Notes under the pieces: model-generated
What the model saw: the letters and a program-made list of their open reading frames with translations, nothing else
Databases searched by the model: none
Told to the model about the DNA's origin: nothing
Program-made: the position numbers and the translations under genes
Source: Ralstonia pickettii
GTDB taxonomy: Bacteria > Pseudomonadota > Gammaproteobacteria > Burkholderiales > Burkholderiaceae
Length of the DNA: 64,000 nucleotides
NCBI RefSeq assembly: GCF_000607165.1
Contig: NZ_JFZG01000008.1
Span: 496,001-560,000, forward strand
Direction: 5' to 3'
Shown here: one piece after another, positions 43,100 to 52,718 of the stretch
Layout: every line of letters starts with the position of its first letter
Numbering within the stretch: position 1 is the first letter of the stretch

Positions 43100-44236
43100 T
43101 TACTGACCAAGTGGTAAATCCAGTTCAACCGCTTTTCGCGGAATCGAAAGCTGGATGCGGTACCCGCCTTGTGAAAGCGGTCCCGCTGCGAAAGTCCCGC
43201 CCAGGCGGCGCACGCGGTCACGAATGCCCGCGATTCCCGATGACGGCGGACGCCCGGCGGCCGGTTCGGCTAAGCGTGTGACGACGGCTCCATCGTTGAG
43301 AATCGTCAGCTCGCAACTCGACCGGTCGCATCGGAGGTCGATCACCACCTCCGTTGCCGACGTCGCATGCCGGGCAACATTGGTCAGACCTTCTTGCACG
43401 ATCCTGAACAGCGCGGTGGAGGCGGTGTCGTTGAACGCCACCCTATGCGTGTTGCAATTCAGCGCGACCCGTAGTCCGGTATGTTGTCCGAAATCGGTGA
43501 CAAGCCAGTCGAGTGCGGGGAGCAGCCCCAGGTCGTCGAGCATGGTCGGCCGCAGGCCGGCGGCAAGACGACGGACCGACGCCAGCGCGTGGTCGATGGC
43601 ATTGCTCATTGTCCGTGTTCTTTCGCGCGCATACGCCTGGGCTTCTGGCGTGCTGCCTTCATCGGCAAGCAGGCCGGTGATGATCATCTTCAGCGCCGTC
43701 AATTGCTGCCCGAGGTCGTCATGAAGCTCGCGCGCAATACGCTTCTTTTCTTCTTCGCGAGTGGCTTCGACGCGGGCTGCCAGCTCGCTCGCGTACTCAA
43801 GTTGCTTGAGCCGCTCTCGCTCGGTCAGGTCCCGGGTGACTTTGGCAAAGCCGATCAGGTCGCCGTCCTCATCTCGCAGAGCCGTGATCACCACGTTGGC
43901 CCAGAATCGCGAGCCGTCTTTGCGTATGCGCCACCCTTCGTCTTCCCAGCGGCCAAGCGCTGCGGCACGCTTGAGTTCTTCGCTCGGATAGTTCTGCGCA
44001 ATTGCCTCGGCTGGATAGAAAACCGAGAAGTGCTGGCCGATGATTTCGTCGGCGCGATAGCCCTTGATGCGTTCAGCACCGGCATTCCAACTGGCAATGT
44101 GACCTGTCGGATCCAACAGGAAGATTGCATAGTCCTGTATCGCGTCCACCAAGGTGCGATAACGCTCCTCCACGGGCACGTGAGCGATCGGTGCATCGCT
44201 TCCCAGTCTTCGCAATCTGCCTGCGTTGGTATCCAT
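43100..44236 (-). CDS. PAS-domain sensor histidine kinase (NarX/HisKA_3 type), orphan
   Basis: 378 residues, soluble. A PAS domain (about residues 25-140, with IASWNAGAERIKGYRADEII and FSVFYP) leads into a HisKA_3 dimerisation helix with the phospho-acceptor His172 (RIARELHDDLGQQLTALKM), then an HATPase domain (ALFRIVQEGLTNVARHA, with N box; GIAGIRDRVRRLGG G box). No response regulator is adjacent; those at 53809 and 61678 are NarL-type and possible partners, but unlinked. Confidence 0.88.
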   Translation of the reverse strand: MDTNAGRLRRLGSDAPIAHVPVEERYRTLVDAIQDYAIFLLDPTGHIASWNAGAERIKGYRADEIIGQHFSVFYPAEAIAQNYPSEELKRAAALGRWEDEGWRIRKDGSRFWANVVITALRDEDGDLIGFAKVTRDLTERERLKQLEYASELAARVEATREEEKKRIARELHDDLGQQLTALKMIITGLLADEGSTPEAQAYARERTRTMSNAIDHALASVRRLAAGLRPTMLDDLGLLPALDWLVTDFGQHTGLRVALNCNTHRVAFNDTASTALFRIVQEGLTNVARHATSATEVVIDLRCDRSSCELTILNDGAVVTRLAEPAAGRPPSSGIAGIRDRVRRLGGTFAAGPLSQGGYRIQLSIPRKAVELDLPLGQ

Positions 44237-44483
44237 ACCAAGCCCTCATCGCAACGGGTTCGAGCGCCCAAGGCAAACCTGTTGGAAGTCGCTTCCCGTG
44301 CATCTGCATAAGAATATGCTGCCCGGCGACAGCAATCAAAGCAGGCACAGCCACTGCGATGAGGCGCCAGAAGTGCCTGGCCAAGGATTGGCTGCCCGCA
44401 CGCATCGCATGCTGTTCAGCATTCGCTTTGCAATTTGTACGCAGGCGGCCTGGAGGTTGGTAGCCGCTTCCGGCTACCGCCGC

Positions 44484-45233
44484 TCAAACCTGAGCCATCC
44501 CGCCATCAACAAACAGCTCGATGCCATTGATAAAGCTTGCCGCATCCGAGGCAAGAAACGCGACGGCCTTGCCCACTTCGGCCGGCTCCCCCAGGCGGCC
44601 CAGCGGCACCTGAGCGGCGAGGAAGTCGAACAGCCCCTGGCGCGTTTCATCCGATGCGAGGCCGCCAAGGCCCGGCGTGCGGATGGGGCCCGGGCTCACG
44701 ACATTCACGCGGATACCGCGATCCTTCAGATCCATCACCCATGAGCGGGCGAAGTTGCGCACCGCCGCCTTGCTGGCGCTGTAGACGCTGAAGTTGGCCG
44801 TGCCCTGAACGGAAACCGTGGACGACGTGAGGATGATCGATGCGCCGTCGGTCAGCAGCGGCAGTGCCTTCTGCACCGTGAACAGCACGCCGCGCACGTT
44901 GGTGCCGAAAATCCGGTCGAAATGCTCTTCGGTGATGGCGCCCAGCGGCATCATGTCGCCGCCGCCGGCATTGGCGAACAGGATGTCGAGCTTGCCGGCC
45001 ACCTTGGCGATCTGGGCATAGACGGCGTCGAGGTCGGACAGCACCGACGCATCGGCCCGCAATGCGGTGGCCCCGGCGCCGATCTCTGCGACGGCGGCGT
45101 CGAGTTCAGCCTGACGGCGGCCGGTAATGAACACGCGCGCGCCTTGGGCCGCGAGTTCCTTGGCGGCGCCAAGGCCGATGCCGCTGCTGCCACCCGTGAC
45201 GAGGGCGATCTTGCCTTCCAGTTGCTTGCTCAT
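44484..45233 (-). CDS. Short-chain dehydrogenase/reductase
   Basis: 249 residues from the ATG at 45233 after GGAG. SDR motifs are [18 protein letters not shown] (cofactor), ILFANAGGG (NNAG type), SSTVSVQG (catalytic Ser), [15 protein letters not shown] (Tyr/Lys) and [12 protein letters not shown]. The substrate is unknown. It is divergent from the LysR gene at 45431, the likely regulator; the intergenic region holds a palindrome at 45377-45394. Confidence 0.88.
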   Translation of the reverse strand: MSKQLEGKIALVTGGSSGIGLGAAKELAAQGARVFITGRRQAELDAAVAEIGAGATALRADASVLSDLDAVYAQIAKVAGKLDILFANAGGGDMMPLGAITEEHFDRIFGTNVRGVLFTVQKALPLLTDGASIILTSSTVSVQGTANFSVYSASKAAVRNFARSWVMDLKDRGIRVNVVSPGPIRTPGLGGLASDETRQGLFDFLAAQVPLGRLGEPAEVGKAVAFLASDAASFINGIELFVDGGMAQV

Positions 45234-45376
45234 GATGTGCTCCATGTCGTGATTTCAGGTTTGGATGAATGACCTTGCGCCGGGTGGTGCCTTGCTCTGC
45301 GTGGCCCCGTCGCGTTGGGCATGGAGGCACTGTAGGGCTCGGAAACTTTTCGAAAAAGCGCTGCAAACAGAATTAC

Positions 45377-45394
45377 TATCCACAACTGTGGATA
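45377..45394. promoter_or_regulatory. Perfect palindrome in the SDR/LysR divergent region
   Basis: TATCCACA-AC-TGTGGATA, an 8+2+8 inverted repeat, 37 bases before the LysR start. It is a candidate operator for that regulator. Each half also resembles a DnaA box (one half extends to the perfect TGTGGATAA), so the alternative is a DnaA-binding pair. Confidence 0.55.
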
Positions 45395-45430
45395 ATTGGC
45401 GGCTGCACGATCAAGCACAAAGGCACTCGA

Positions 45431-46348
45431 ATGGATCAACTATTGGCAATGCGTTCCTTTGCACGCGTGGTGGAGGCTGGCAGCTTTACGCGCGCGGCCG
45501 ATTCGCTCGACATGCCCATTGCCACGGTCAGCAAGCAGGTGCAGGAACTGGAGGCCCACCTGGGTGTGCGCCTGCTGCAGCGGACGACACGGCGCGTGAC
45601 GGTGACGCCGGAAGGGCAGGATTACTACGCCAAGAGCACGCGCATCCTGCGCGACCTGGAAGACATCGACGCCTCGTTCAGCCTCGCACGCGGGCGGCCG
45701 CGCGGGTCCTTGCGCATCGATGTCGGCGGCTCGACGGCGCGCGACGTGCTCATTCCTCTGCTGCCGGAATTCGTGGCGCGCTACCCCGAGATCAGGATCG
45801 ACCTGGGCGTGTCAGACCGCTCGGTAGATCTGATTGCGGACAACGTCGACTGCGTCATTCGTGGTGGCCCCTTGGACAACTCGTCCCTGGTCGCACGCCA
45901 CCTGGGCAACGCGCCGCTGATCACCTGCGCCACCCCGGGATACCTCAAGCAATACGGCACGCCGGCTTATCCCGATGAACTCAAGAATGGCCACCGGCTG
46001 GTGAGCTACGTGTTCAGCCAGACGGGGCGGTCGGTTCCATTCCGCTTTGAGCGCGACGGCGAAAAGACCGAGATCAAGGTCGAGCATCGCATCGGTGTGA
46101 ACGAGAGCAATGCGCATCTGGCCGCCTGCCTTGCGGGCCTGGGCATCGTGCAGACCTTTGGTTATGCGGCTGAAGCGGCGATCAACGACGGCGCTCTGGT
46201 GGAGATCCTCAAGCCGTGGCGGCCGGCGCCTTACCCGTTCCATGTCGTCTATCCGCAGACACGCCACGTCACGCACCGCCTGAGAGTGTTCATTGACTGG
46301 CTGGTGGAATCTTTTCCGGCTCGGGTGGGGCGGGGGCCGACGAAGTAA
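45431..46348 (+). CDS. LysR-family transcriptional regulator (CrgA-like)
   Basis: 305 residues from the ATG at 45431. MDQLLAMRSFARVVEAGSFT, then MPIATVSKQVQELEAHLGVR and LQRTTRRVTVTPEGQDYY mark the HTH. The effector domain shows RGSLRIDVGGSTARDVLIPL and CVIRGGPLDNSSLVARHLG. Divergent from the SDR gene and probably regulating it. Confidence 0.88.
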   Translation: MDQLLAMRSFARVVEAGSFTRAADSLDMPIATVSKQVQELEAHLGVRLLQRTTRRVTVTPEGQDYYAKSTRILRDLEDIDASFSLARGRPRGSLRIDVGGSTARDVLIPLLPEFVARYPEIRIDLGVSDRSVDLIADNVDCVIRGGPLDNSSLVARHLGNAPLITCATPGYLKQYGTPAYPDELKNGHRLVSYVFSQTGRSVPFRFERDGEKTEIKVEHRIGVNESNAHLAACLAGLGIVQTFGYAAEAAINDGALVEILKPWRPAPYPFHVVYPQTRHVTHRLRVFIDWLVESFPARVGRGPTK

Positions 46349-46660
46349 CCGGCAGCATGAGCACGATTGTTTCTGTGGATAAGCACGTGAAGAACTTCAG
46401 GGACAACTGTGTTGGCTCTCCGGGGTCAGGTTGTCCACAGCAGAGGGATAACTTTGGTGTCTGCCGAGAGGGTGGGGCGCACTCTGCACGAGTCATCCAC
46501 GCCACGCCACACGCTGTCCGATGGGTTGTGCATTTCGCAAGCAGTTGACGCAAAAGCGTTTTCTGCAGCTATCCACAGAAACGATCCACCGTTATCTACT
46601 ACTACTATTTTTATATACAGAAGAAATAAAGAAGACAGCAAAGACGGGCTAGCCAAATGC
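46349..46660. other. 312-base gene-free region with DnaA-box-like sites and an AT-rich end
   Basis: It has the perfect box TGTGGATAA at 46374-46382 and near boxes TTGTCCACA at 46431-46439 and CTATCCACA at 46569-46577. An AT-rich track around 46590-46640 is unusual in this genome. No dnaA, repA or par genes are nearby, so an active origin is unlikely; DnaA titration or a remnant is possible. It separates a rightward from a leftward gene, so it may just be a terminator region. Confidence 0.4.
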
Positions 46661-47569
46661 TCATGGGCGCTTGATCTGCAGTGCTTGATCAAGAAACTCG
46701 AACATACGGCGTTCTGAGTCTTCTGTGGCCTGCGGGCTGTAGTGATAGACGACCTGATGGCCGCGCACGTCGGTCTTGCTGAAGTTGTTCAGGTGCTGGC
46801 AGTCCCAGCAGTGCGTGGTGTCGGGATAGACGTGCCACTGCACGGGCGCACCAGCGGCCTTGGCGGCCTGCAACCTGGAGACGCAGTCTGCGGCGGGGCC
46901 TTCAGTGTCGGCTTCACCCATCAGCACGAGCAGGGGGCGGTCGATGTCGGGGTTGAGGATGTCGAGCGGGGTGCCGTTGCGCAGCTTGAGACCTGAGCAC
47001 ACAGGGTAGAACGCGACGGCGGCTGCGAAGCGCGTGCCGTCCCCCAGGGCTTCTGCCCAGTGCTTGCTGCTCAGCCCGAGGCCCATCATCGCGCCCCAGG
47101 AATAGCCGGCGTGGGCAATGCGGGCCTTGTCGACGAAATCGAATTGACCGAGATACGCGGCGGCCTGCAGCGCATCGCGCACGCCACGCATGGGCGTCAC
47201 GCCCCCTTGCGGGCCCATGCACACCGATTCAACACCGCGTGGGCCGAGGCTGTCGATCAGCAATGCCACATAGCCATGGCGTACTGCGCGGCGGGCCCAT
47301 TCGAGCATGGCCTGGTTCTGCCGCTTGCCATGACCCAGGCCGCTGCACTGGTGCTGCAGCACGAGCGCCGGGAAGGGGCCATCGCCAGCGGGTTTGTAGA
47401 GCGCCATGGATGGCGTGGTGAGCATGCCGAGTTCGCTCACCTTGTCAGGAAAGGTCAGATCCGGCGCGCGCGAGGCGCCGGCGCGCAGCGTCTGCGTGTC
47501 GATCTGCGCGTGGGCCAGGAGCGGCAGGGCCAGCGCAATGGCAAGGGTGCAGCGATGGATGAGCGTCAT
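46661..47569 (-). CDS. Secreted alpha/beta hydrolase (dienelactone hydrolase-like)
   Basis: 302 residues. A signal peptide (ALALPLLAHA) targets the periplasm. The fold is indicated by FPALVLQHQCSGLGHGKR, YVALLIDSLGPRG and the nucleophile elbow HAGYSWGAMMGLG, where Trp-Gly replaces the usual G-x-S/C-x-G (G-Y-S-W-G, Ser nucleophile). The catalytic His is in VYPDTTHCWDCQH. Substrate unknown. Confidence 0.8.
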   Translation of the reverse strand: MTLIHRCTLAIALALPLLAHAQIDTQTLRAGASRAPDLTFPDKVSELGMLTTPSMALYKPAGDGPFPALVLQHQCSGLGHGKRQNQAMLEWARRAVRHGYVALLIDSLGPRGVESVCMGPQGGVTPMRGVRDALQAAAYLGQFDFVDKARIAHAGYSWGAMMGLGLSSKHWAEALGDGTRFAAAVAFYPVCSGLKLRNGTPLDILNPDIDRPLLVLMGEADTEGPAADCVSRLQAAKAAGAPVQWHVYPDTTHCWDCQHLNNFSKTDVRGHQVVYHYSPQATEDSERRMFEFLDQALQIKRP

Positions 47570-47593
47570 GGCTGCCCCTTCGTTTGACGTGCG

Positions 47594-48964
47594 TTACGTG
47601 AGCGCGGCCGGCAGTGGCTGTTGTGCACTCATCACCATATTGCGTCCGCCTGCCTTGGCGCGGTACAGCGCGGCATCGGCGGTTTCGACCAGCGTGTCGA
47701 TGGAGAGGGCGCTGTTGTCCGGCGCAGACGTGGCGCAGCCGGCGCTGACGGTCACGTAGCGCGACGGCGCGGTGGCTTCGATGCGCAGACGCAGCACGGC
47801 TTCGCGTGCGCGCTCGGCAAGGGCCTGCGCTTCGGTCGCATCGGTTTCGGGCAGGACGACGACGAATTCCTCGCCGCCATAGCGTGCGATGAAATCTGAC
47901 GGTCGGCGCACCACGCCCGCCAGTGCATGGGCCACGGCTGCAAGGCATGCGTCGCCCTTGAGGTGGCCGAACGCATCGTTGTAGCGCTTGAAGTGGTCGA
48001 CATCGACCATCACCAGCGAAAGCGGCTGTCCGCTGCGCAGGGCGGCGCTGATCAGGCTGTCGACACGTTCGTTGAAGTAGGTGCGGTTGTACAGGCCGGT
48101 CAGCGCATCATGCATGGACGCCTGCCGCAGCGAGACATGCGCCTCGAACAGCCGCCGGTATAGCGCGGTCACCTCCCACACCAGCACGCAGACCAGCACC
48201 CCAGGCGCGAACATGCTGAACAGGCGCGCGACATACCAGCCCACGGTAAAGCGGTCTGTGCTCAGCAGGTTGAGGGTGGTGTCGGTCAGGCAGGCCAACG
48301 CGGCAATGGCCAGCCACACGTCGAGCACCGCACGCAGGCGGCCGCTGGCCACCACGGCGAGCACCGCAATCGCGTTGATGGCCCACAGGACGACCGCCAC
48401 GGGGTTGTCGCCATTGCTGGCGTGCAACGGCGGCGGCAGGTTGGTCAGTACCGCAAAGCTGCACAGCAGCACACCCACCACCACCGGCCCGCCGATCAGC
48501 AGCCAAGCCCACAGGCCGACGCGCCCGTCAGCAACGGCATCGCGCGAGAGCCGATCACGCATGAGCACCGCCAGGACCACGAAGAGCGGAAAGCCACCGT
48601 GCCAAAACACCCACATCCATGCTGCACTGGTGGGGCGGGCGCCAAACAACCCGGTGGGTGAGAACACGCCCGGGAAGGTCAGCAATTGCAGCGCCACGGC
48701 CAGCGCGGTAAAGGCATAGGCACCGCTCAGCGCGCCCAGCATCGGCTGCCGCGTCACGGTGAACTGCGCGCCCAGCAAAAACGCGGCAATGCCGGCCGTG
48801 GTGAACACCGTCAAGGCGCACATCGGCATGAACGGGTTGATCGCCGGCCATTGCAGGCCTGCACGTGGTGCGGCCACGGCCAGCGTCAACAGGATCAGCA
48901 GCGCAATCGCGCCGGCAATCATCGCTTGCTGGCGTGTGGCTCGCTGAATCAGAAAACTCTCCAT
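47594..48964 (-). CDS. Membrane-bound diguanylate cyclase (MASE4-like + GGDEF)
   Basis: 456 residues. About seven N-terminal membrane helices (residues 15-275, MASE4-like) sense an unknown signal. The GGDEF domain has the active GGEEF (363-367) and the product-inhibition RxxD five residues before it (RPSD), so it should make c-di-GMP and be feedback-inhibited. A strong RBS (GGGGGGTGG) precedes the ATG. Its effectors may include exopolysaccharide functions such as the PelA-like protein at 56685, but that is inference. Confidence 0.9.
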   Translation of the reverse strand: MESFLIQRATRQQAMIAGAIALLILLTLAVAAPRAGLQWPAINPFMPMCALTVFTTAGIAAFLLGAQFTVTRQPMLGALSGAYAFTALAVALQLLTFPGVFSPTGLFGARPTSAAWMWVFWHGGFPLFVVLAVLMRDRLSRDAVADGRVGLWAWLLIGGPVVVGVLLCSFAVLTNLPPPLHASNGDNPVAVVLWAINAIAVLAVVASGRLRAVLDVWLAIAALACLTDTTLNLLSTDRFTVGWYVARLFSMFAPGVLVCVLVWEVTALYRRLFEAHVSLRQASMHDALTGLYNRTYFNERVDSLISAALRSGQPLSLVMVDVDHFKRYNDAFGHLKGDACLAAVAHALAGVVRRPSDFIARYGGEEFVVVLPETDATEAQALAERAREAVLRLRIEATAPSRYVTVSAGCATSAPDNSALSIDTLVETADAALYRAKAGGRNMVMSAQQPLPAALT

Positions 48965-49209
48965 CCACCCCCCGGGGTTCGAGATTGTGTGTATCCGACC
49001 TGCTTGCGTGTCGGTGTGCCTACATCATAGGCAGCGGCCGGCGGCGGGAAAAGCCTAGGCAAGGATTGGTGGCATCGCTACGGCCGGCCTAAGTCGGGTG
49101 GCCTAGGCTTATCCACAGGCCCGTTCCAAGGGAATTGAAGGGAACCTTTCGTAGTGTGGGCCGGGTCTCACGCCGTTGTTGAATCACTTGGGCCGTTGGC
49201 CGACGCTGT

Positions 49210-49809
49210 ATGGAATCACTCAATCACACGCTGTTTCTTTGGATCAACGCGCCGGCCGACGCTTCGGCCACCACCGTCTGGCTGGCGATGGCCTTTGCCG
49301 AATACGCGATCTGGCTGGTGCCACTGACGCTCGTGGCCGCTTGGCTCTGGGGCGAGCCGACCACGCGGCGCCAGGCACTGCAGGCCGGCGTGGCTGCTGC
49401 GCTGGCATTGTTGATCAACGTTGGCTTCAGCCTGCTTTGGTATCACCCGAGGCCGTTTGCGATTGACCTGGGCACCAATCTGCTGCCGCATGCGCCGGAT
49501 TCGTCGTTCCCGAGCGACCACCTGACCGCGCTGTGGACCGTAGCGTTCAGCCTGATGTGGCACGCACGCCTGCGGCGCGTGGGCGTATTGCTGGCGCTAT
49601 TGGGCGTGCCGATGGCGTGGGCGCGCATCTACCTGGGTGTGCACTATCCGTTCGACATGCTGGGCGCGGCTGCTGTATCACTCTTGAGCGCATGGCTGTG
49701 CAGCGGGCGCGTGGCGCATAGGCTGTCGGAGCCGCTGCACCGTTTGGGGCTGGCGTTGCATGGTGTGTTGCTGGCTCCGTGCGTGCGGCGCGGCTGGGTG
49801 CGCAAGTAA
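49210..49809 (+). CDS. PAP2-family phosphatase (undecaprenyl-diphosphatase BcrC type)
   Basis: 199 residues, about five membrane helices. The three PAP2 motifs are LLWYHPRPF, SSFPSDHLTALWTV and ARIYLGVHYPFDMLGA. It recycles the undecaprenyl carrier lipid by removing phosphate on the periplasmic side. It stands alone between a diguanylate cyclase and the MFS gene. Confidence 0.88.
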   Translation: MESLNHTLFLWINAPADASATTVWLAMAFAEYAIWLVPLTLVAAWLWGEPTTRRQALQAGVAAALALLINVGFSLLWYHPRPFAIDLGTNLLPHAPDSSFPSDHLTALWTVAFSLMWHARLRRVGVLLALLGVPMAWARIYLGVHYPFDMLGAAAVSLLSAWLCSGRVAHRLSEPLHRLGLALHGVLLAPCVRRGWVRK

Positions 49810-49816
49810 GCGTGGG

Positions 49817-51283
49817 TCAGGCGTGCCGGCGCCAGGCACGCCAGAAGAGCACGAAGGACAGTATCGTCGCGCCCACGTTGTAGAGCGTCGCCAGCGCAAA
49901 CGCGTGGGCGTAGTGCGCGGCGTGCGTGGCGGCGTCCATCGCCACCGCCCCATTTGCCCCGTCCACCTGGCCCAGCAGCGAGAACAGCAGCACGCCCACC
50001 ACCGTTACGCCCACCGCGTTGCCGACGGCCTGCATGGTCGTGACGGTGCCGGCGCCCATGCCGGCCTGGGCCGTCTCCACGCCGCTCAGGATGGTGTTGA
50101 GCGACAGCGGAATCACCATGCCTTGCCCAAAGCCGTTGAGCATCAGGGGCAGGATCAGCCAGGCGGTGCCGGCGCCCAGTTGCGCCATTCCGGCCAGCAC
50201 CACCATGCCCACCGCGAAGATCGCCACGCCCAGCAGCAAGGCGCGCTGCCCGATGCGTTCAGCCAGGCGGGGGGCTGTGAGCGAGCCGGTAAAGAACGCA
50301 ATGGCCGCCGGCGTGAACACCAGCCCCGCTGCCAACGCCGACAAGCCGCGCCCGAACTGCAGCAGGATCGTCAACGCCAGGAAGTACGAGCTGATGGCTG
50401 TGTAGAACAGGAAGATCGCCAGCACGCCCAGCACAAAGCTGCGGTTGCGGAACAGCGCCATCTCAATGATGGGGACGCGGCCCGCCGCCGACAGCGCTTG
50501 CTCTACGCGCACAAAATGGCGGAACACCAGCAGTGAAGCCAGCGGCACCGCCCACGACCACCACGGCCAGCCGGACTCCCGGCCTTGCATGATCGGCACC
50601 AGCAGCATCGCCAATGCCACCGCGCCTGCCACGGCGCCATGCACGTCCAGCCGCGCCGCCACCGGCGCACGCGATTCCGCCACGAAGGCGCGCGCCGCCA
50701 AGATGGCGACAATGCCGATCGGCACGTTCACCAGAAACACCGCGCGCCAGCCTGAGACTTCCGCCGCCAGCGGATGCGCAATCAGCCAGCCGCCGATGAT
50801 CTGCGAGACCGACGCCGCCACGCCCTGCACCGCGCCCATGGTGCCGAACGCGCGCCGCCGTGCGTCGCCGTCAAACAGCACGCGCAGCGAAGCCATGACC
50901 TGCGGCATCAGAATGGCTGCTCCCAGGCCTTGGCCGACACGCATGGCGATCAGCATCCACGGCGTTGTCGCCAGACCGCACAGTGCGGATGCCAGCGTGA
51001 ACAGCGCCATGCCCGCCAGAAACATGCGCTTGCGCCCAAACAGGTCGCCCAGGCGGGCGCCGTTGAGCAGGAACACCGCATACGCGGCGCTGTAACCGAC
51101 CATCACGAGCTGGATTTCGGCAAAACTGGTGTGCAGACCGGCACGGATGTCCGGAATCGCCACATTGACGATGAACAGGTCGAGAATCGTGACGAAGTTG
51201 CCGGTCAGCAGCGCCGCCAGCGCCGGCCAGTGCCGTTTGGCTGGCGAGGCAACGCCAGCGGCAGAAAGGGATTCCGTTGACAT
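49817..51283 (-). CDS. MFS drug transporter, DHA2 (14-TM) family
   Basis: 488 residues. Fourteen membrane segments; motifs are ILDLFIVNVAIPDIRAGL (motif D1), GARLGDLFGRKRMFLAG (motif A) and GVQGVAASVSQIIGGWLIAH-type motif C region. Proton-driven export of toxic compounds is the family role. It is divergent from the TetR gene at 51388 with an operator-like palindrome between them, the classical repressor/pump arrangement. Confidence 0.9.
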   Translation of the reverse strand: MSTESLSAAGVASPAKRHWPALAALLTGNFVTILDLFIVNVAIPDIRAGLHTSFAEIQLVMVGYSAAYAVFLLNGARLGDLFGRKRMFLAGMALFTLASALCGLATTPWMLIAMRVGQGLGAAILMPQVMASLRVLFDGDARRRAFGTMGAVQGVAASVSQIIGGWLIAHPLAAEVSGWRAVFLVNVPIGIVAILAARAFVAESRAPVAARLDVHGAVAGAVALAMLLVPIMQGRESGWPWWSWAVPLASLLVFRHFVRVEQALSAAGRVPIIEMALFRNRSFVLGVLAIFLFYTAISSYFLALTILLQFGRGLSALAAGLVFTPAAIAFFTGSLTAPRLAERIGQRALLLGVAIFAVGMVVLAGMAQLGAGTAWLILPLMLNGFGQGMVIPLSLNTILSGVETAQAGMGAGTVTTMQAVGNAVGVTVVGVLLFSLLGQVDGANGAVAMDAATHAAHYAHAFALATLYNVGATILSFVLFWRAWRRHA

Positions 51284-51303
51284 GGGGGATCTCGGTTTAT
51301 TAA

Positions 51304-51321
51304 TATACGGTCGTACGTATA
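51304..51321. promoter_or_regulatory. Probable TetR operator
   Basis: The inverted repeat TATACG (51304-51309) / CGTATA (51316-51321) lies in the 104-base divergent region between the MFS and TetR genes. It is the only palindrome there, so it is the best operator candidate; it would overlap the pump promoter. Confidence 0.65.
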
Positions 51322-51387
51322 CTAGAGAGCGATTGGCCTACGTCAAGCGCCGATTGCGTTGTCCCCACTCATCGATAGGGCATTGCC

Positions 51388-51996
51388 ATGAACGAAACCG
51401 ACGGCCGCCGCCAGCGTGGCGAACGTGCGCGCGCCCAGGTGCTGGAGCACGCCACCGCCATTGCCTCCACCGACGGACTTGAGGGTCTGACTATCGGTCG
51501 CGTGGCCACGGATGCGGGCGTGGGCAAGGGCAACATCCAGGTGCTTTTCGGCGACAAGGAAACGCTGCAACTGGCCACGCTGGATGCGGGCGTCGTGCAT
51601 TACCGCGAGATGGTGGTCGAGCCGGCGCTAGCGCTGGAAAGCCCGCTCGCCCGCCTGCGTGCGCTAACCGATGGCTGGTTCGACTACGTGGCCGGCGGGG
51701 CGTCGCCGGGCGGTTGCTTCGTCTGCGCGGCCAGCTACGAATACCGGGCGCGGCCGGGAGCCATCCAGGACCGTGTGCGCGGGCATCGCGAGTCGGTGCG
51801 CGCCCGTTTTCGCGAGACGATTACGGCGGCGCAGGCCGCCGGTGAATTGCGCGCCGATGTCGACGTCGATCAGCTCGTCTTCGAAATCGAATCGTTTCGC
51901 TCCAACGCCAACGTGGCGTTTCTGATGGGCGACATGGCGGTATTCGAGCGCGCGCGCCGCAGCACGCAGGTGCGCATCGATGCGGCGCTCGCCTGA
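51388..51996 (+). CDS. TetR/AcrR-family repressor
   Basis: 202 residues. The N-terminal HTH (RQRGERARAQVLEHATAIAS, then TIGRVATDAGVGKGNIQVLF) is followed by a C-terminal ligand domain with GGCFVCAASYEYRARPG. Likely represses the divergent MFS pump and itself. The ligand is unknown; a Cys in GGCFVCA is typical of a TetR_C subgroup. Confidence 0.9.
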   Translation: MNETDGRRQRGERARAQVLEHATAIASTDGLEGLTIGRVATDAGVGKGNIQVLFGDKETLQLATLDAGVVHYREMVVEPALALESPLARLRALTDGWFDYVAGGASPGGCFVCAASYEYRARPGAIQDRVRGHRESVRARFRETITAAQAAGELRADVDVDQLVFEIESFRSNANVAFLMGDMAVFERARRSTQVRIDAALA

Positions 51997-52130
51997 GCGG
52001 ACTTCCCAACACGCGACGCGCGCAAGCAACGCCCGCGCGGCGCCCCGGTCTTCCGGTGGCTCCACCTTTGGTTACACTTGTGCGCAGTCGCACAAACACA
52101 CCAAACACAAGACTCGCGGGGGAACAGGCT

Positions 52131-52718
52131 ATGAGGAGCCAAACGATTGCTGCGGCCATCGGAATCGGGGGCGCGCTGTGGCTGACGGGCTGCGCAGCGC
52201 CTTATGCGGAGCCGCCTGCCGGCGCCAACACGGCCACGGTGGATTTCGTCCGCCCGCTCACCAGCACCAATGCCACCATCCTCGCGTTTGACGACCCAAA
52301 GTATTGCGGCAACCCGCGCACTGCGCTCAAGCCGGCTGATGCGACGCGGCCGATCCGCGTGCTGGCCGGTGTGCCGACCGCGCTGGGCGCCAGCTTCATC
52401 CGTACCTCGGGCACGCTCATCTACCGCTGCGGCGTGTCGGCGACGTTCGTGCCGCAGGCGGGCAAGCAGTACAAGATGACGGCCAGCTACCCCACCAACG
52501 CCCATGTGTGTCGCGCCGGCGTGGTTGAGTCTGACGACGGCCGGTCGTGGCACGCCATCAACGCGCGCTATCGCACCTACCGCATCAACCCGTCGTGGGG
52601 CACCGGAAGCTGCCCCGGTCTGACCGACGCCGACGTCGCCTTCATGCGTGACAAGACGCGCTCCGAAGACGGCTCCACCACGCTGAGCGACCTTTCCGAT
52701 CTGCTGACGCCGCAATGA
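52131..52718 (+). CDS. Lipoprotein of unknown function
   Basis: 195 residues from the ATG at 52131. The lipobox LTGC at about residue 20 predicts a lipid-anchored envelope protein. The body is beta-rich (TATVDFVRPLTSTNATILAF, FIRTSGTLIYRCGVSATFVP, YKMTASYPTNAHVCRAGV) with three cysteines. Its stop overlaps the start of the protease gene (ATGA), so the two act together. Confidence 0.75.
   Translation: MRSQTIAAAIGIGGALWLTGCAAPYAEPPAGANTATVDFVRPLTSTNATILAFDDPKYCGNPRTALKPADATRPIRVLAGVPTALGASFIRTSGTLIYRCGVSATFVPQAGKQYKMTASYPTNAHVCRAGVVESDDGRSWHAINARYRTYRINPSWGTGSCPGLTDADVAFMRDKTRSEDGSTTLSDLSDLLTPQ

Noticed and set aside
46349-46660. Chromosomal or plasmid origin of replication
   Set aside because: No dnaA, dnaN, repA or parAB genes lie nearby, and the boxes are few and widely spaced.
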